Part shown: positions 1-8,276 of the stretch, piece by piece
How positions within the stretch are numbered: position 1 is the stretch's first letter
Layout of the letters: every line of letters starts with the position of its first letter
Assembly (NCBI RefSeq): GCF_002741035.1
Contig: NZ_CP016808.1
Location: 4,078,501 to 4,142,500 of the forward strand
DNA: 64,000 bases
Origin: Paenibacillus sp. BIHB 4019
GTDB lineage: Bacteria > Bacillota > Bacilli > Paenibacillales > Paenibacillaceae
Direction of reading: 5' to 3'
Notes under the pieces: generated by a model
What the model was told of the DNA's origin: nothing
What the model saw: only the letters and a program-made list of their open reading frames with translations
Databases searched by the model: none
Program-made: the position numbers and the translations under genes

Positions 1-1695
1 TGGACGAAGGAGGAGCTGGTAGGCAGGAAGCTCCCCGTCGGCCCGGCCCATCTCTATAAGGAGTTTGCCAGACTGTACGATCAGGTGATTGAGGGCAAGA
101 AGGTAGCCGCAGCGGAATACCCGAAGCTGTGCAAGAACGGCAAGCATCTGCATGTGAGCATTACCTTATCCGCTGTTCGCGACAGCAGCGGCCAGACGAC
201 CGGAATCGTTGCTATTGAGCGGGATATTACGAAACGCAAGCAGACCGAGAAGGCGCTTCGGGAGACGGAGCAGCTTTACAGCCACCTGACGCAAAATGTG
301 CTAGCCGGCGTTTTTGTGAGGCAGGATCGTAAAATCGTTTATATTAACTCGTATATGTCCGCCATGCTCGGCTACACGAGAGAGGAATTTGTTACGCTGC
401 GCACCGCCGACTACATTGATGCGATTGAGCTGTTCACCATTAAGCGGCAGGTCGCGGAAATTTTGATTAAAAAGCGTGAGCCCCGCTATACCGTTACCGT
501 ACGCGGCAAGAAGAAGGATGGCGGATTCGTTTATTTGGAAGTCAATCTCTCGCTCATTATGTACAAAGGCAGAACAGCGATGCTAGGCTCAGCCAAGGAT
601 GTGACATCATCGGTTGCACTTGAGCGTTCCTTGCGGGAAAGCGCCGAGATGTACCAGCGTGTCATGAAGCTGCTGCCCGAGCCGATTGTGCTTAGCGATC
701 ATGGAAAAATTATTTACGCCAACAATTCGGCCATCAAGCTCGTTCAGGCCGATGAAAAAAACGAAGTAATTGGACATTCGGTATTTGAATATATTCATCC
801 TGACCATCATGAGGAATCGCTTAGGATGATGGATCTGATTATGTTTGATGAAGAGCCGAGCCAGTTTGAGGAGCGGCAAATTATTTGCAGGGATGGGCAG
901 ACGATAGATGTTGAAATGTCGAGCATCCGCATTAACAATTATATGGGCAAGCGGGTTATTTTAACGGTAATCCGGGATTTGACTGATCGCAAGCGTTCTG
1001 AGGATATGCTGGTGCGTTCCGAGAAGCTGTCGGTTATTGGCCAGCTTGCTGCGGGCGTTGCCCATGAAATTCGCAATCCGCTAACGGCGCTCAAAGGTTT
1101 TACGCAATTGCTCAAAACCAAAAACGAAGGTTATGGCTCCTATCTCGATATTATGTCCAACGAGCTGGATCGAATTAATTTAATCGTTAATGAATTTATG
1201 ACTTTGGCTAAGCCGCATTTTACCAGATTCAACGATGAGAATTTGGTACATATTTTGCGCGGCGTTATTTCGGTGCTGGAAACACAGGCGATAATGACGA
1301 ACGTGGATATTGAGACGCAGGTGGAAGATTGCTTAATGATTATTCATGCAGACGCCAATCAGCTCAAGCAGGTATTCATTAATGTCATCAAAAATGCGAT
1401 CGAGGCAATGCCTGATGGCGGGCGCGTTACGATTACGATTCGCTCAAACTTTCCTGATAGCGTTTGCTTGACGATTCGCGATGAGGGGATTGGAATGACC
1501 GACTCCATTATCGGGAAAATCGGGCAGCCCTTTATTACGACAAAGGAAAAAGGCACGGGCCTAGGGCTGATGATCAGCTCCAGAATTATTGAGGCCCATC
1601 ATGGTACTTTACATATCGTTAGTCGACATGGCGAAGGCACGGAAGTGCAAATTACGCTGCCGCTGGCTAAGCCTGCAACGACAGAATTAAATTAA
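1..1695 (+). CDS. PAS-domain sensor histidine kinase, 5' end cut off by the window
   Basis: The frame is open from base 1, so the N-terminus lies outside the window. Numbered from base 1, the visible part carries the end of one PAS/PAC unit (the 'IERDITKRK' type ending near residue 80), two further PAS domains (about 95-205 and 215-325), a HisKA domain with the phospho-accepting His355 in 'VAHEIRNPLTALKGF', and an ATPase domain with N-box (NAIEAM), G1 (DEGIGM) and G2 (GTGLGL). There is no membrane segment in the visible part, so the input is probably cytosolic. The architecture resembles Bacillus sporulation-type kinases (KinA/KinE class), which phosphorylate Spo0F; that role is inferred. No response regulator gene is adjacent, consistent with an orphan kinase. 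A hairpin terminator follows the stop codon. Confidence 0.9.
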   Translation, partial: WTKEELVGRKLPVGPAHLYKEFARLYDQVIEGKKVAAAEYPKLCKNGKHLHVSITLSAVRDSSGQTTGIVAIERDITKRKQTEKALRETEQLYSHLTQNVLAGVFVRQDRKIVYINSYMSAMLGYTREEFVTLRTADYIDAIELFTIKRQVAEILIKKREPRYTVTVRGKKKDGGFVYLEVNLSLIMYKGRTAMLGSAKDVTSSVALERSLRESAEMYQRVMKLLPEPIVLSDHGKIIYANNSAIKLVQADEKNEVIGHSVFEYIHPDHHEESLRMMDLIMFDEEPSQFEERQIICRDGQTIDVEMSSIRINNYMGKRVILTVIRDLTDRKRSEDMLVRSEKLSVIGQLAAGVAHEIRNPLTALKGFTQLLKTKNEGYGSYLDIMSNELDRINLIVNEFMTLAKPHFTRFNDENLVHILRGVISVLETQAIMTNVDIETQVEDCLMIIHADANQLKQVFINVIKNAIEAMPDGGRVTITIRSNFPDSVCLTIRDEGIGMTDSIIGKIGQPFITTKEKGTGLGLMISSRIIEAHHGTLHIVSRHGEGTEVQITLPLAKPATTELN

Positions 1696-1756
1696 TTTTG
1701 CCCTGTTCCCTCATTTAACCTTCATCCCAGTAGCGTATCCGTTTTAGAGTGATAAG

Positions 1757-1798
1757 CCTTCAGTTTCGCGCCTACCCGCGAAGTGCTGAAGGTTTTTA
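1757..1798 (+). terminator. Rho-independent terminator after the PAS kinase
   Basis: The arms CCTTCAG and CTGAAGG, with an inner TTCGCG/GCGAA pairing, are followed by TTTTT. It sits about 60 nt after the kinase stop codon. Confidence 0.8.
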
Positions 1799-1899
1799 TC
1801 TATTTGTGTGCGAAACGGGCAAATTAGACTGATCAGACTTACATGTTGTTAAATGCACTTAAAATAGAATGAAAAAGCAGCAAAAGGAGTGTCACATAG

Positions 1900-2916
1900 A
1901 TGAAGGCCTATTTCACAGATCGCATTAAAATCCCGCTTGGATTTTGGGAAGGATTGCGCCAACTTGGGATCCCCGCCCACGACGTAGCTCGCAAAGCACG
2001 ACTGCCGCTCACCATTATTACTGAGCCAGTAGTCACAACTGCCCAATATTTCGCGATTTGGCAGGCTTATTCCGAACTCATTGGTGAATCTGCCATAGGG
2101 ATTATCAAGCTTGCGACCGCCTTTGAAACAGCAAAGTATCCACCGACTGTCTTAGCCACTTACCATGCTCGTAATTACCGTGACGCTTTGAACCGCATGG
2201 CCCGTTACAAACAGCTATGTCCCCCCGAAAGCTTACAGATTACAGAGAAGGGGGAGCACTGTGCAATCGAACTCGGATGGCTGAATACCGAACAACCGGG
2301 GCCTTCGATGCTGGTTGGCATTACGCTGGCCTTTCTTCTGGAGCTTGGGCGCCGGGGCACAGGCCAGCCTTTGAAGGCGAAGCTCGTCGAATTTTCACAC
2401 CCAATGGGCGATGTACAAGCCCTTGAAGCATATTTCGGCTGCCCGATCCAGATGGGAGCACAAAGCAACCGATTGACGCTGCATCGAAGTGATCTGGACC
2501 TCCCTTTTGTCTCATACAACGAAGAGCTGCTGGAAATGCTGACTCCTGCTTTGGACCGTTCGCTTAATGAACAGCAGCGCAGCCGTTCAATGGCCGATAC
2601 GGTCAAATGGATCATAAAACGCAGCCTCACAGGAGGGCGTACCGACATTGAGGCAGTGGCGAAGGAACTGAGCATGAGCGATCGTACGCTGCAGCGCCGG
2701 CTTACTGACGAAAACACGAGCTTCAAGCTTCTATTGACACAAGCTAGACATGAGCAGGCAAGAGAATACTTGGCAGACCCCTCGCTCGAAATTAAAGAAG
2801 TGGCTTTCTTGATTGGCTATGAGGACCAAAACTCGTTTTACCGCGCCTTCCGCCTTTGGGAAGGCGCTACGCCTTCCAATTGGCGGAAGAAACAGTTAGA
2901 TGCAAGCTCGATATAA
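1900..2916 (+). CDS. AraC-family regulator with Arabinose_bd-type N-domain
   Basis: The protein has 338 residues. The N-terminal part (about 15-205) looks like the ligand-binding domain of OruR/ArgR-type AraC proteins, including 'LATYHARNYRDALNRMARY'. The C-terminal 85 residues are a double helix-turn-helix ('VAKELSMSDRTLQRRL' and 'IKEVAFLIGYEDQNSFYRAF'). The ATG follows an AAAAGGAGTG ribosome site at good spacing. The closest downstream gene is an SDR dehydrogenase in the same direction, 184 nt away, which may be its target; that is inference. The ligand cannot be told from sequence. The gap after it (2917-3100) shows no clear terminator or other gene. Confidence 0.88.
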   Translation: MKAYFTDRIKIPLGFWEGLRQLGIPAHDVARKARLPLTIITEPVVTTAQYFAIWQAYSELIGESAIGIIKLATAFETAKYPPTVLATYHARNYRDALNRMARYKQLCPPESLQITEKGEHCAIELGWLNTEQPGPSMLVGITLAFLLELGRRGTGQPLKAKLVEFSHPMGDVQALEAYFGCPIQMGAQSNRLTLHRSDLDLPFVSYNEELLEMLTPALDRSLNEQQRSRSMADTVKWIIKRSLTGGRTDIEAVAKELSMSDRTLQRRLTDENTSFKLLLTQARHEQAREYLADPSLEIKEVAFLIGYEDQNSFYRAFRLWEGATPSNWRKKQLDASSI

Positions 2917-3100
2917 AATAAATGGCAAGGATTTATCGCGTTTTATGATTTGGCGTATGAAGCAAGACCTTTGGCGCAACAGGCTAGTTACGGAGCAAGC
3001 CGGGTAAGGTAATATAAATTCGATTCCGAGCAATGGACTGTTGGAAAAATGACGGCTAATAATCTTGCCAATACGATAAGTTAATGAAACGGAGAAATGT

Positions 3101-3898
3101 ATGATGGAAATGGGATTAACCAATAAAACGGCTTTAGTTACAGGATCAACGAAAGGCATAGGCAAAGCCATTGCCCTAGAACTTGCCAAAGAAGGCGTTC
3201 ATGTCCTTATTAATGGACGAAATTATGAGGAGGTAGAACAAACAGTACGCGAAATAAAGTCGGAATTTCCTGCTACCTCCCCTCAAAATGCTGCGGCTGA
3301 TATTGTGGATAGCGGGCAAAGGGAAGCTTTATTTGAAAAATACCCCGAAATAGATATTCTGGTTAATAATACGGGCATTTATGAAATCATGAAGTATGAG
3401 GATGTCGACGACGACATATGGGAAAAATATATCCGTACGAATGTTCTTGCCGCAAACGGCTTAACAAAATTTTATTTGCCTAAAATGGTGAAAAATAATG
3501 ATGGCCGCATTATCTTTATTGCAAGTGAAGAAGCCATGATGCCATCTGGACTAATGCCTCAGTATGGAATGACAAAGTCCATGCTGTTATCCTTGGCAAA
3601 GAGCTTATCTAAATTAACGCGAGGAACAGAGGTTACAGTCAATACGATTATGCCCGGACCGACACTTTCTGAAAAAGTGCAACAAATTATCGAGGGCATG
3701 TACTCCGATGAAGACATGGCTTTTTCAGAAAAAGAGAAAAAATTTATGGCTGCAAGCCTGCCTCAATCGGAAATTCAGCGATTTATCAGGCCTGTTGAAA
3801 TAGGAAGACTAGCCGCTTTTGTATGCAGTCCTTATGCATCCGCATTTAAAGGCTCTCCGATCCGCATGGATGGAGGTCTAGTGCCGACTATTTTTTAA
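3101..3898 (+). CDS. Short-chain dehydrogenase/reductase
   Basis: This is a 265-residue classical SDR. The Rossmann motif TGSTKGIG is near residue 14, the structural motif reads NNTG instead of the usual NNAG, and the catalytic set is Ser in 'FIASEEAM' with Tyr-x3-Lys in 'YGMTKSMLL'. The start ATG lies just after GGAGAAATGT. It should carry out an NAD(P)-dependent oxidation or reduction in the cytosol; the substrate is unknown. It follows an AraC regulator in the same direction and precedes a DMT exporter with a separate leader, so an operon is not obvious. Confidence 0.88.
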   Translation: MMEMGLTNKTALVTGSTKGIGKAIALELAKEGVHVLINGRNYEEVEQTVREIKSEFPATSPQNAAADIVDSGQREALFEKYPEIDILVNNTGIYEIMKYEDVDDDIWEKYIRTNVLAANGLTKFYLPKMVKNNDGRIIFIASEEAMMPSGLMPQYGMTKSMLLSLAKSLSKLTRGTEVTVNTIMPGPTLSEKVQQIIEGMYSDEDMAFSEKEKKFMAASLPQSEIQRFIRPVEIGRLAAFVCSPYASAFKGSPIRMDGGLVPTIF

Positions 3899-4020
3899 TC
3901 TTGTTTTCGTATATTCGCTTCAACAAAATTCGTGTAAAATAAAATTATTCTTTTGAAAGTGAGCTGAAGATGGATGATGTGGTCGCCACTATTTGAAAAT
4001 GATGTACCTGTAGTTATTCT

Positions 4021-4055
4021 CCCTTAACGGCAGAAAACTACAACTCCGTTAAGGG
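4021..4055. repeat. Perfect 10-bp inverted repeat in the leader of the DMT exporter gene
   Basis: CCCTTAACGG (4021-4030) and CCGTTAAGGG (4046-4055) are exact inverse complements with a 15-nt loop. No T-run follows, so this is not a simple terminator. It ends 32 nt before the exporter start codon, where it could be an operator or an RNA hairpin. Confidence 0.75.
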
Positions 4056-4087
4056 CAGGAATGTTCTGGAAAAACGGAGGGTACTCA

Positions 4088-4960
4088 ATGAAAAACACTT
4101 GGTTAGGTTCTTTGTATTTAGCGCTCGCAGCTAGCATTTGGGGCGGGATGTATGTTGTAGTCAAACATGTGGTAGACTTTGTGCCGCCACTTGAATTAGT
4201 ATGGATTCGCTATGTCATTGCTTTTTTTGCATTGCTCATTATTGGCGTTGCAACCAAACAATCATGGCGTATTGAAAAACGGGACTTGCTGTTAATCTTC
4301 CTAATTGGACTAATTGGTAATACAATATCCATTATTACTCAAGAAGCGGGCACGATGCTTTCTACAGCCCAAATGGGTGCGATTATTACGTCAACGACGC
4401 CTGCATTCATGGTGCTATTTGCACGTATCCTCTTAAAAGAAAAAATAACGTTTAAAAAAGCAAGCTCCATTATTTTAGCATCGATCGGTGTCGGCATTAT
4501 TGTCGGAAAATCCGAAATGGATTCATCCATTCAACTGGGTGGGGTATCACTGCTTATAGCAGCACTTACTTGGGCGCTTATGTCTGTTCTTATTAAGCGG
4601 GTACCCGGACAATATTCACAAATGGTCATAACGTGCTATACAACACTAGTAGCCATTGTTTTAATTACACCTTTTACAATAAGCCGGTTGCCGGAGCTTG
4701 ATTATCAAGCCATGATGCATCCAACGGTTTGGGGCGGCCTTTTGTACTTGGGGGTTATTTCGACAGCGTGCGCCTTTTTATTGTGGAATCGTGGCCTGCA
4801 AATGCTCAATGCTTCAAGCGGCGGATTGTTTTTCTTTTTTCAACCGATAGTCGGCACTTTTTTAGGGTGGCTATTGCTCGGCGAGCAAATTGGTTTGTCT
4901 TTTTGGATAGGTACGATATTCATTTTTATCGGTGTATTATTCGTTATTCGAGATGAATGA
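4088..4960 (+). CDS. DMT-superfamily (EamA) transporter
   Basis: The protein has 290 residues, about ten hydrophobic segments and the duplicated EamA fold. The first half starts with the family-typical 'AASIWGGMYVVVKH' and the second repeat begins near residue 150 ('LLIAALTWALMSVLIK'). It probably exports a small metabolite or drug across the cytoplasmic membrane; the substrate is unknown. The start at 4088 is chosen over an upstream in-frame ATG at 4061, because GGAGGG at 4076-4081 gives correct spacing only to 4088. A perfect inverted repeat lies in the leader and a terminator follows the gene. Confidence 0.88.
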   Translation: MKNTWLGSLYLALAASIWGGMYVVVKHVVDFVPPLELVWIRYVIAFFALLIIGVATKQSWRIEKRDLLLIFLIGLIGNTISIITQEAGTMLSTAQMGAIITSTTPAFMVLFARILLKEKITFKKASSIILASIGVGIIVGKSEMDSSIQLGGVSLLIAALTWALMSVLIKRVPGQYSQMVITCYTTLVAIVLITPFTISRLPELDYQAMMHPTVWGGLLYLGVISTACAFLLWNRGLQMLNASSGGLFFFFQPIVGTFLGWLLLGEQIGLSFWIGTIFIFIGVLFVIRDE

Positions 4961-4972
4961 GCAATGAAAAAA

Positions 4973-5008
4973 AGTTGGTCGGCGTCATTTGCCGATCAGC
5001 TTTTTTTT
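4973..5008 (+). terminator. Terminator after the DMT transporter
   Basis: Stem AGTTGGTCGGC pairs with GCCGATCAGCT, allowing G-U pairs, and is followed by a run of eight Ts. Confidence 0.85.
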
Positions 5009-5027
5009 ATGCATGTCATTTGATCGC

Positions 5028-5058
5028 TTGACTTGGAGTTAACTCCAGAGGGTAAACT
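5028..5058 (+). promoter_or_regulatory. MerR-type promoter with 19-bp spacer and central palindrome
   Basis: The -35 box TTGACT (5028-5033) and -10 box TAAACT (5053-5058) are separated by 19 bp, longer than the normal 17. The spacer holds the perfect palindrome TGGAGTTAACTCCA (5034-5047). This over-long spacer with a dyad is the hallmark of promoters untwisted by MerR-family activators. It lies 45 nt upstream of the aldo/keto reductase start; the likely regulator is the MerR gene just downstream of that gene. Confidence 0.85.
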
Positions 5059-5102
5059 ACATTCGAAGGCAATTGTACTTAACCGAAAGCGAGGAACGAT
5101 CA

Positions 5103-6083
5103 ATGGAATATGTGAAACTTGGTAATACGGGCTTGGATGTATCTCGGCTTTGTCTTGGCTGTATGAGCTTTGGTGTAGCAGAACGGTGGATTCATCCATG
5201 GGTGCTTGATGAAGAGCACAGTCGTCCTATTATAAAAAAAGCGCTGGAGCTGGGTATTAATTTTTTTGATACAGCAAATGTGTATGCAGATGGAACAAGC
5301 GAGGAAATCGTTGGACGGGCTCTAAAGGATTATGCGAATCGTGATGAAATTGTGCTGGCAACCAAGGTGCATTTCCGCATGCATGAAGGGCCGAATGGTG
5401 CGGGGCTTTCCCGGAAAGCTATCATGAGTGAAATCGACAAGAGCCTGAAGCGATTGGGAACGGATTATGTAGACCTTTATCAAATCCATCGCTGGGATTA
5501 TAATACGCCTATTGAAGAAACGATGGAAGCTTTGCATGATGTCGTGAAGGCTGGAAAAGCAAGATACATTGGAGCTTCCGCTATGTATGCTTGGCAGTTC
5601 CAGAAGGCGCTGTATACAGCTGAGAAAAATGGATGGACCAAATTTGTGTCGATGCAAAATCATATGAATCTCATCTACCGTGAAGAGGAACGAGAGATGC
5701 TGCCGCTTTGCAAGGAAGAAAAAATCGGTGTTATTCCTTACAGTCCGCTGGCATCAGGAAGATTGACGCGTGATTGGTCGGAAACGACGAATCGCTCCGA
5801 AACCGATCAAGTGCAGAAATCGAAATACGATGCGACTGCGGATACGGATCGAGTAATTGTGGAGCGCGTTGCAGCAATCGCTGAGAAGCGTGGCGTTCCC
5901 CGCGCTCAAATCGCACTTGCCTGGGTAGCGCAGAAGGAACCGGTAACAGGCCCGATTGTCGGCGCTTCGAAAATATCCCATCTCGAGGATGCCGCAGCTG
6001 CGCTCTCCATTAATTTGACACCTGAAGAAATTGCGTCGCTGGAGGAGCCTTATGTACCTCATCCGGTCATTGGCGCCGTATAA
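5103..6083 (+). CDS. Aldo/keto reductase
   Basis: This 326-residue TIM-barrel NADPH-dependent carbonyl reductase shows the catalytic tetrad: Asp and Tyr in 'FFDTANVYADGTSEEIVG', Lys in 'VLATKVH' and His in 'LYQIHRWD'. The start at 5103 has GAGGA at 5091-5095 as ribosome site; the frame extends 30 nt further upstream without support. It is expressed from a MerR-type promoter and followed by a terminator, then the MerR gene in the same direction. In Bacillus relatives MerR/AKR pairs respond to reactive aldehydes, so aldehyde detoxification is a reasonable inference. Confidence 0.93.
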   Translation: MEYVKLGNTGLDVSRLCLGCMSFGVAERWIHPWVLDEEHSRPIIKKALELGINFFDTANVYADGTSEEIVGRALKDYANRDEIVLATKVHFRMHEGPNGAGLSRKAIMSEIDKSLKRLGTDYVDLYQIHRWDYNTPIEETMEALHDVVKAGKARYIGASAMYAWQFQKALYTAEKNGWTKFVSMQNHMNLIYREEEREMLPLCKEEKIGVIPYSPLASGRLTRDWSETTNRSETDQVQKSKYDATADTDRVIVERVAAIAEKRGVPRAQIALAWVAQKEPVTGPIVGASKISHLEDAAAALSINLTPEEIASLEEPYVPHPVIGAV

Positions 6084-6097
6084 TAGGAAGATAGGAC

Positions 6098-6136
6098 AAG
6101 AGCGCCCGGACCATTTCATTGGGCGTTCTTTATTTT
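6098..6136 (+). terminator. Terminator between the aldo/keto reductase and merR genes
   Basis: Stem AAGAGCGCCC pairs with GGGCGTTCTT and is followed by a T-rich tract. The hairpin sits just before the merR start codon, so merR would be read only by transcripts passing it or from its own promoter. Confidence 0.7.
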
Positions 6137-6157
6137 AAATGTGGTGGTGACACGAGC

Positions 6158-6544
6158 ATGTTTATAGCAGAAGTAAGTGAAAAATATGATTTGTCTCAGG
6201 ATACGCTTCGCTACTATGAACGAATTGGGCTTATTCCGCGAGTGAACCGCAATAAAAGCGGGCTCAGGGACTACACCGAAGAAGATTGCCGGTGGGTTGA
6301 ATTTGTGAAGTGTATGCGGGGCGTCGGACTTCCTGTTGAGGTATTGATTGAGTACGTTGGGCTGTTTCAACAGGGTGATGAAACGAAAGGGGCCAGAAAA
6401 GAACTCCTAATCGAGCAGCGCAAGCTGCTTAGAGCAAGAATGGAAGATATGCATAAGGTGCTTGAACGCATGGATGATAAGATCGAAAGATATGAGCAGA
6501 CCATCGTGAAAAAAGAAAAAACACTAAATAGACCTGAAGTCTAA
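6158..6544 (+). CDS. MerR-family transcriptional regulator
   Basis: The protein has 128 residues. The N-terminal winged helix begins 'MFIAEVSEKYDLSQDTLRYY' followed by 'ERIGLIPRVNRN', a canonical MerR recognition region. A long C-terminal dimerisation helix (about 80-120) follows. The effector region has no conserved cysteines, so it is not a metal-type MerR and is closer to the aldehyde or drug-responsive group (AdhR-like). The ATG at 6158 is chosen over an in-frame TTG at 6119, because GGTGGTG precedes it and the MerR fold starts there. It likely activates the 19-bp-spacer promoter of the upstream aldo/keto reductase. Confidence 0.9.
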   Translation: MFIAEVSEKYDLSQDTLRYYERIGLIPRVNRNKSGLRDYTEEDCRWVEFVKCMRGVGLPVEVLIEYVGLFQQGDETKGARKELLIEQRKLLRARMEDMHKVLERMDDKIERYEQTIVKKEKTLNRPEV

Positions 6545-6563
6545 CCATATGTGTCGTATATTA

Positions 6564-6597
6564 AGCCAACTGGGGATAGCCGGTTGGCCTTTTTTTC
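6564..6597 (+). terminator. Terminator after merR
   Basis: GCCAAC and GTTGGC arms enclose a short loop and are followed by TTTTTTT. Confidence 0.8.
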
Positions 6598-6622
6598 TCC
6601 GTCCTGCCGTTGCATCCACGAT

Positions 6623-6970
6623 TTACTCCTTGCTGTGTGCTGACGCTATCTGGACTAATTGGCGTATGTGAGCATCTTTCAACGTATAAAACACCATTTT
6701 TCCTTCCTTCCGATAGTTAGCTAATCCAAGCTGTTTTAGCGTTCGTAGATGATGCGATGTAGTTGCCAGCGAGGATTTGGTGATATTTGCCACATCACAG
6801 ACGCACAGTTCGTCTTCTTCGCATAAAGCAAATACGATTTTTAAACGTGTCTCATCGGCCAGTGCTTTAAACAGCTTGGCCATACTCTCCATGTTTTGCC
6901 GCTCTAGAGCATGCTGTACCTTATGTACTTTAGGCTCGTCATAGCAATATATCTCACAGCTATCTTTCAT
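6623..6970 (-). CDS. ArsR/SmtB-family metal-sensing repressor, CadC-like
   Basis: The 115-residue winged-helix repressor carries the full CadC-type site-1 metal set: Cys5 and Cys9 in the N-terminal arm ('SCEIYCYDE') and Cys56/Cys58 in the helix motif ELCVCDVA. Known CadC proteins use these four cysteines to bind Cd, Pb or Bi and release DNA. The gene is divergent from a flavoprotein gene; a palindrome in the shared gap is a good operator. CadC genes usually sit next to the CadA efflux ATPase, but none is present here, so the target is probably the flavoprotein. Metal preference is inferred from the cysteines. Confidence 0.9.
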   Translation of the reverse strand: MKDSCEIYCYDEPKVHKVQHALERQNMESMAKLFKALADETRLKIVFALCEEDELCVCDVANITKSSLATTSHHLRTLKQLGLANYRKEGKMVFYTLKDAHIRQLVQIASAHSKE

Positions 6971-7000
6971 GCCGCACCCTCTCCGTTATTCAAATTAAAA

Positions 7001-7030
7001 TTGATTGTTGCTAGCTTAGCATATTATAAT
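7001..7030 (+). promoter_or_regulatory. Predicted sigma-A promoter of the flavoprotein gene
   Basis: TTGATT (7001-7006) and TATAAT (7025-7030) are separated by 18 bp. The -10 box is immediately followed by the palindromic operator at 7033-7058. Confidence 0.7.
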
Positions 7031-7032
7031 AA

Positions 7033-7058
7033 ATCAATCAAACATATGCTTGATTGAT
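7033..7058. promoter_or_regulatory. Palindromic operator for the CadC-like repressor
   Basis: ATCAATCAA (7033-7041) and TTGATTGAT (7050-7058) are inverted around a CATATG centre. The position over the transcription start fits ArsR-type repression. Confidence 0.75.
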
Positions 7059-7112
7059 CATTTAAGTTTAGACAGAATGGTGCTCATGCTAGTTAATGGA
7101 AGGATGATACAT

Positions 7113-8165
7113 ATGTATGATGTGTTGATTATAGGTGCAGGGCAAGCGGGGTTGTCTGCAGGATATTTTTTGAAAAAGAGTGGTTTAAGCTTTCTCATTT
7201 TGGAAGCAGCAGCATCAGTCGGGGATTCTTGGCGGCGGCGCTATGACTCGCTTCATCTCTTTACACCGCGCATGTATGATGGATTGCCTGGCAAGCCTAT
7301 AGAAGGAAATCAGAATGGTCTGCCCAGTAAGGATGAGATTGCAGACTATCTTGAAGCCTATGCGGAAAATATGGCGTTTCCGATCAAGCTGAATAGTCTT
7401 GTTAAACGGCTTTGGAGAGATGGCAACTTTAAAGTGGAAACAGCAGATGGAATTATTGAAGCTCGCAACATTATCGTGGGAACAGGCCCCTTCCAAGTGA
7501 AAAATGTACCCTCCTTTTCGAACTTATTATCAGAGAGCATCACTCAGTTGCATTCCTCAGAATATATCAACCCCGTTCAGTTGAGCCCGGGGAACACAAT
7601 CGTTGTGGGAGGCGGGAATTCAGGTGCTCAAATAGCAGTTGAGTTAGCTCAGAATGGGGATAAAGACAGATCAGTATACTTATCCATTGCTCGTGATATC
7701 TCTTTCAAGCCCTTGCATATTATGAATCGAAGCATTTTCTGGTATTTTGAAAAACTTGGGTTTCTTCGTGCAAGCACGCAAAGCCCTATTGGCAAATGGT
7801 TGAAAAACCAGCCCGAGCAAGTATATGGATTTGAACTGAAGCAGCTGATGAAAAAGGGGAAAGTAAAGGTTGCTTCTCGTGTAAGGAACGCGATTGGCAA
7901 CCGTGTAATATGTGAGGATGGAAACGAAATAGAGGTGAAAAATGTAATTTGGGCTACTGGTTTTAAGCGAGATGACCATTGGATTGACATTCAGGATGCA
8001 TTCGATTCGCATGGCCAGATTAAGCATAAAGAAGGTGTATCCCCGGTTGCGGGATTGTATTTTGTCGGTTTGCCATGGCAAACCTCAAGGGGATCGGCAC
8101 TTCTGGGCTGGGTAAAATATGACGCTCAAAAAATAGTTGACCATCTAACTCTCACTACTAATTAA
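7113..8165 (+). CDS. NAD(P)/FAD-dependent oxidoreductase, CzcO/ArsO-like flavoprotein
   Basis: The protein has 350 residues. The N-terminal FAD-binding motif GAGQAGLSAG begins at residue 9, and a second dinucleotide motif, GGGNSGAQIA, lies near residue 170. 'ATGFKRDD' near residue 290 is typical of flavin monooxygenase-like proteins of COG2072. Members linked to metal resistance are CzcO, beside czcD in Bacillus, and ArsO in ars operons. The start at 7113 has GGAAGGA at 7098-7104; the frame extends upstream through the operator and is not credible there. Control by a cysteine-rich metalloregulator supports a metal or metalloid-related role, but no transporter gene accompanies it. Confidence 0.85.
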   Translation: MYDVLIIGAGQAGLSAGYFLKKSGLSFLILEAAASVGDSWRRRYDSLHLFTPRMYDGLPGKPIEGNQNGLPSKDEIADYLEAYAENMAFPIKLNSLVKRLWRDGNFKVETADGIIEARNIIVGTGPFQVKNVPSFSNLLSESITQLHSSEYINPVQLSPGNTIVVGGGNSGAQIAVELAQNGDKDRSVYLSIARDISFKPLHIMNRSIFWYFEKLGFLRASTQSPIGKWLKNQPEQVYGFELKQLMKKGKVKVASRVRNAIGNRVICEDGNEIEVKNVIWATGFKRDDHWIDIQDAFDSHGQIKHKEGVSPVAGLYFVGLPWQTSRGSALLGWVKYDAQKIVDHLTLTTN

Positions 8166-8179
8166 GAGCTTGTTCAATA

Positions 8180-8232
8180 AAATAGCGGAGGCTGAGGACT
8201 AAATGATCTGTCCAGGGCCGCCGCTATTTCTA
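8180..8232. terminator. Possible bidirectional terminator between the flavoprotein and lacI genes
   Basis: AAATAGCGG (8180-8188) and CCGCTATTT (8221-8229) pair across a 32-nt loop. Both convergent genes end around it. The large loop makes this less certain. Confidence 0.5.
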
Positions 8233-8276
8233 TTAGGATGCCTATTTCCCCCGTTATTTTCTGCCAAATAACCGTG

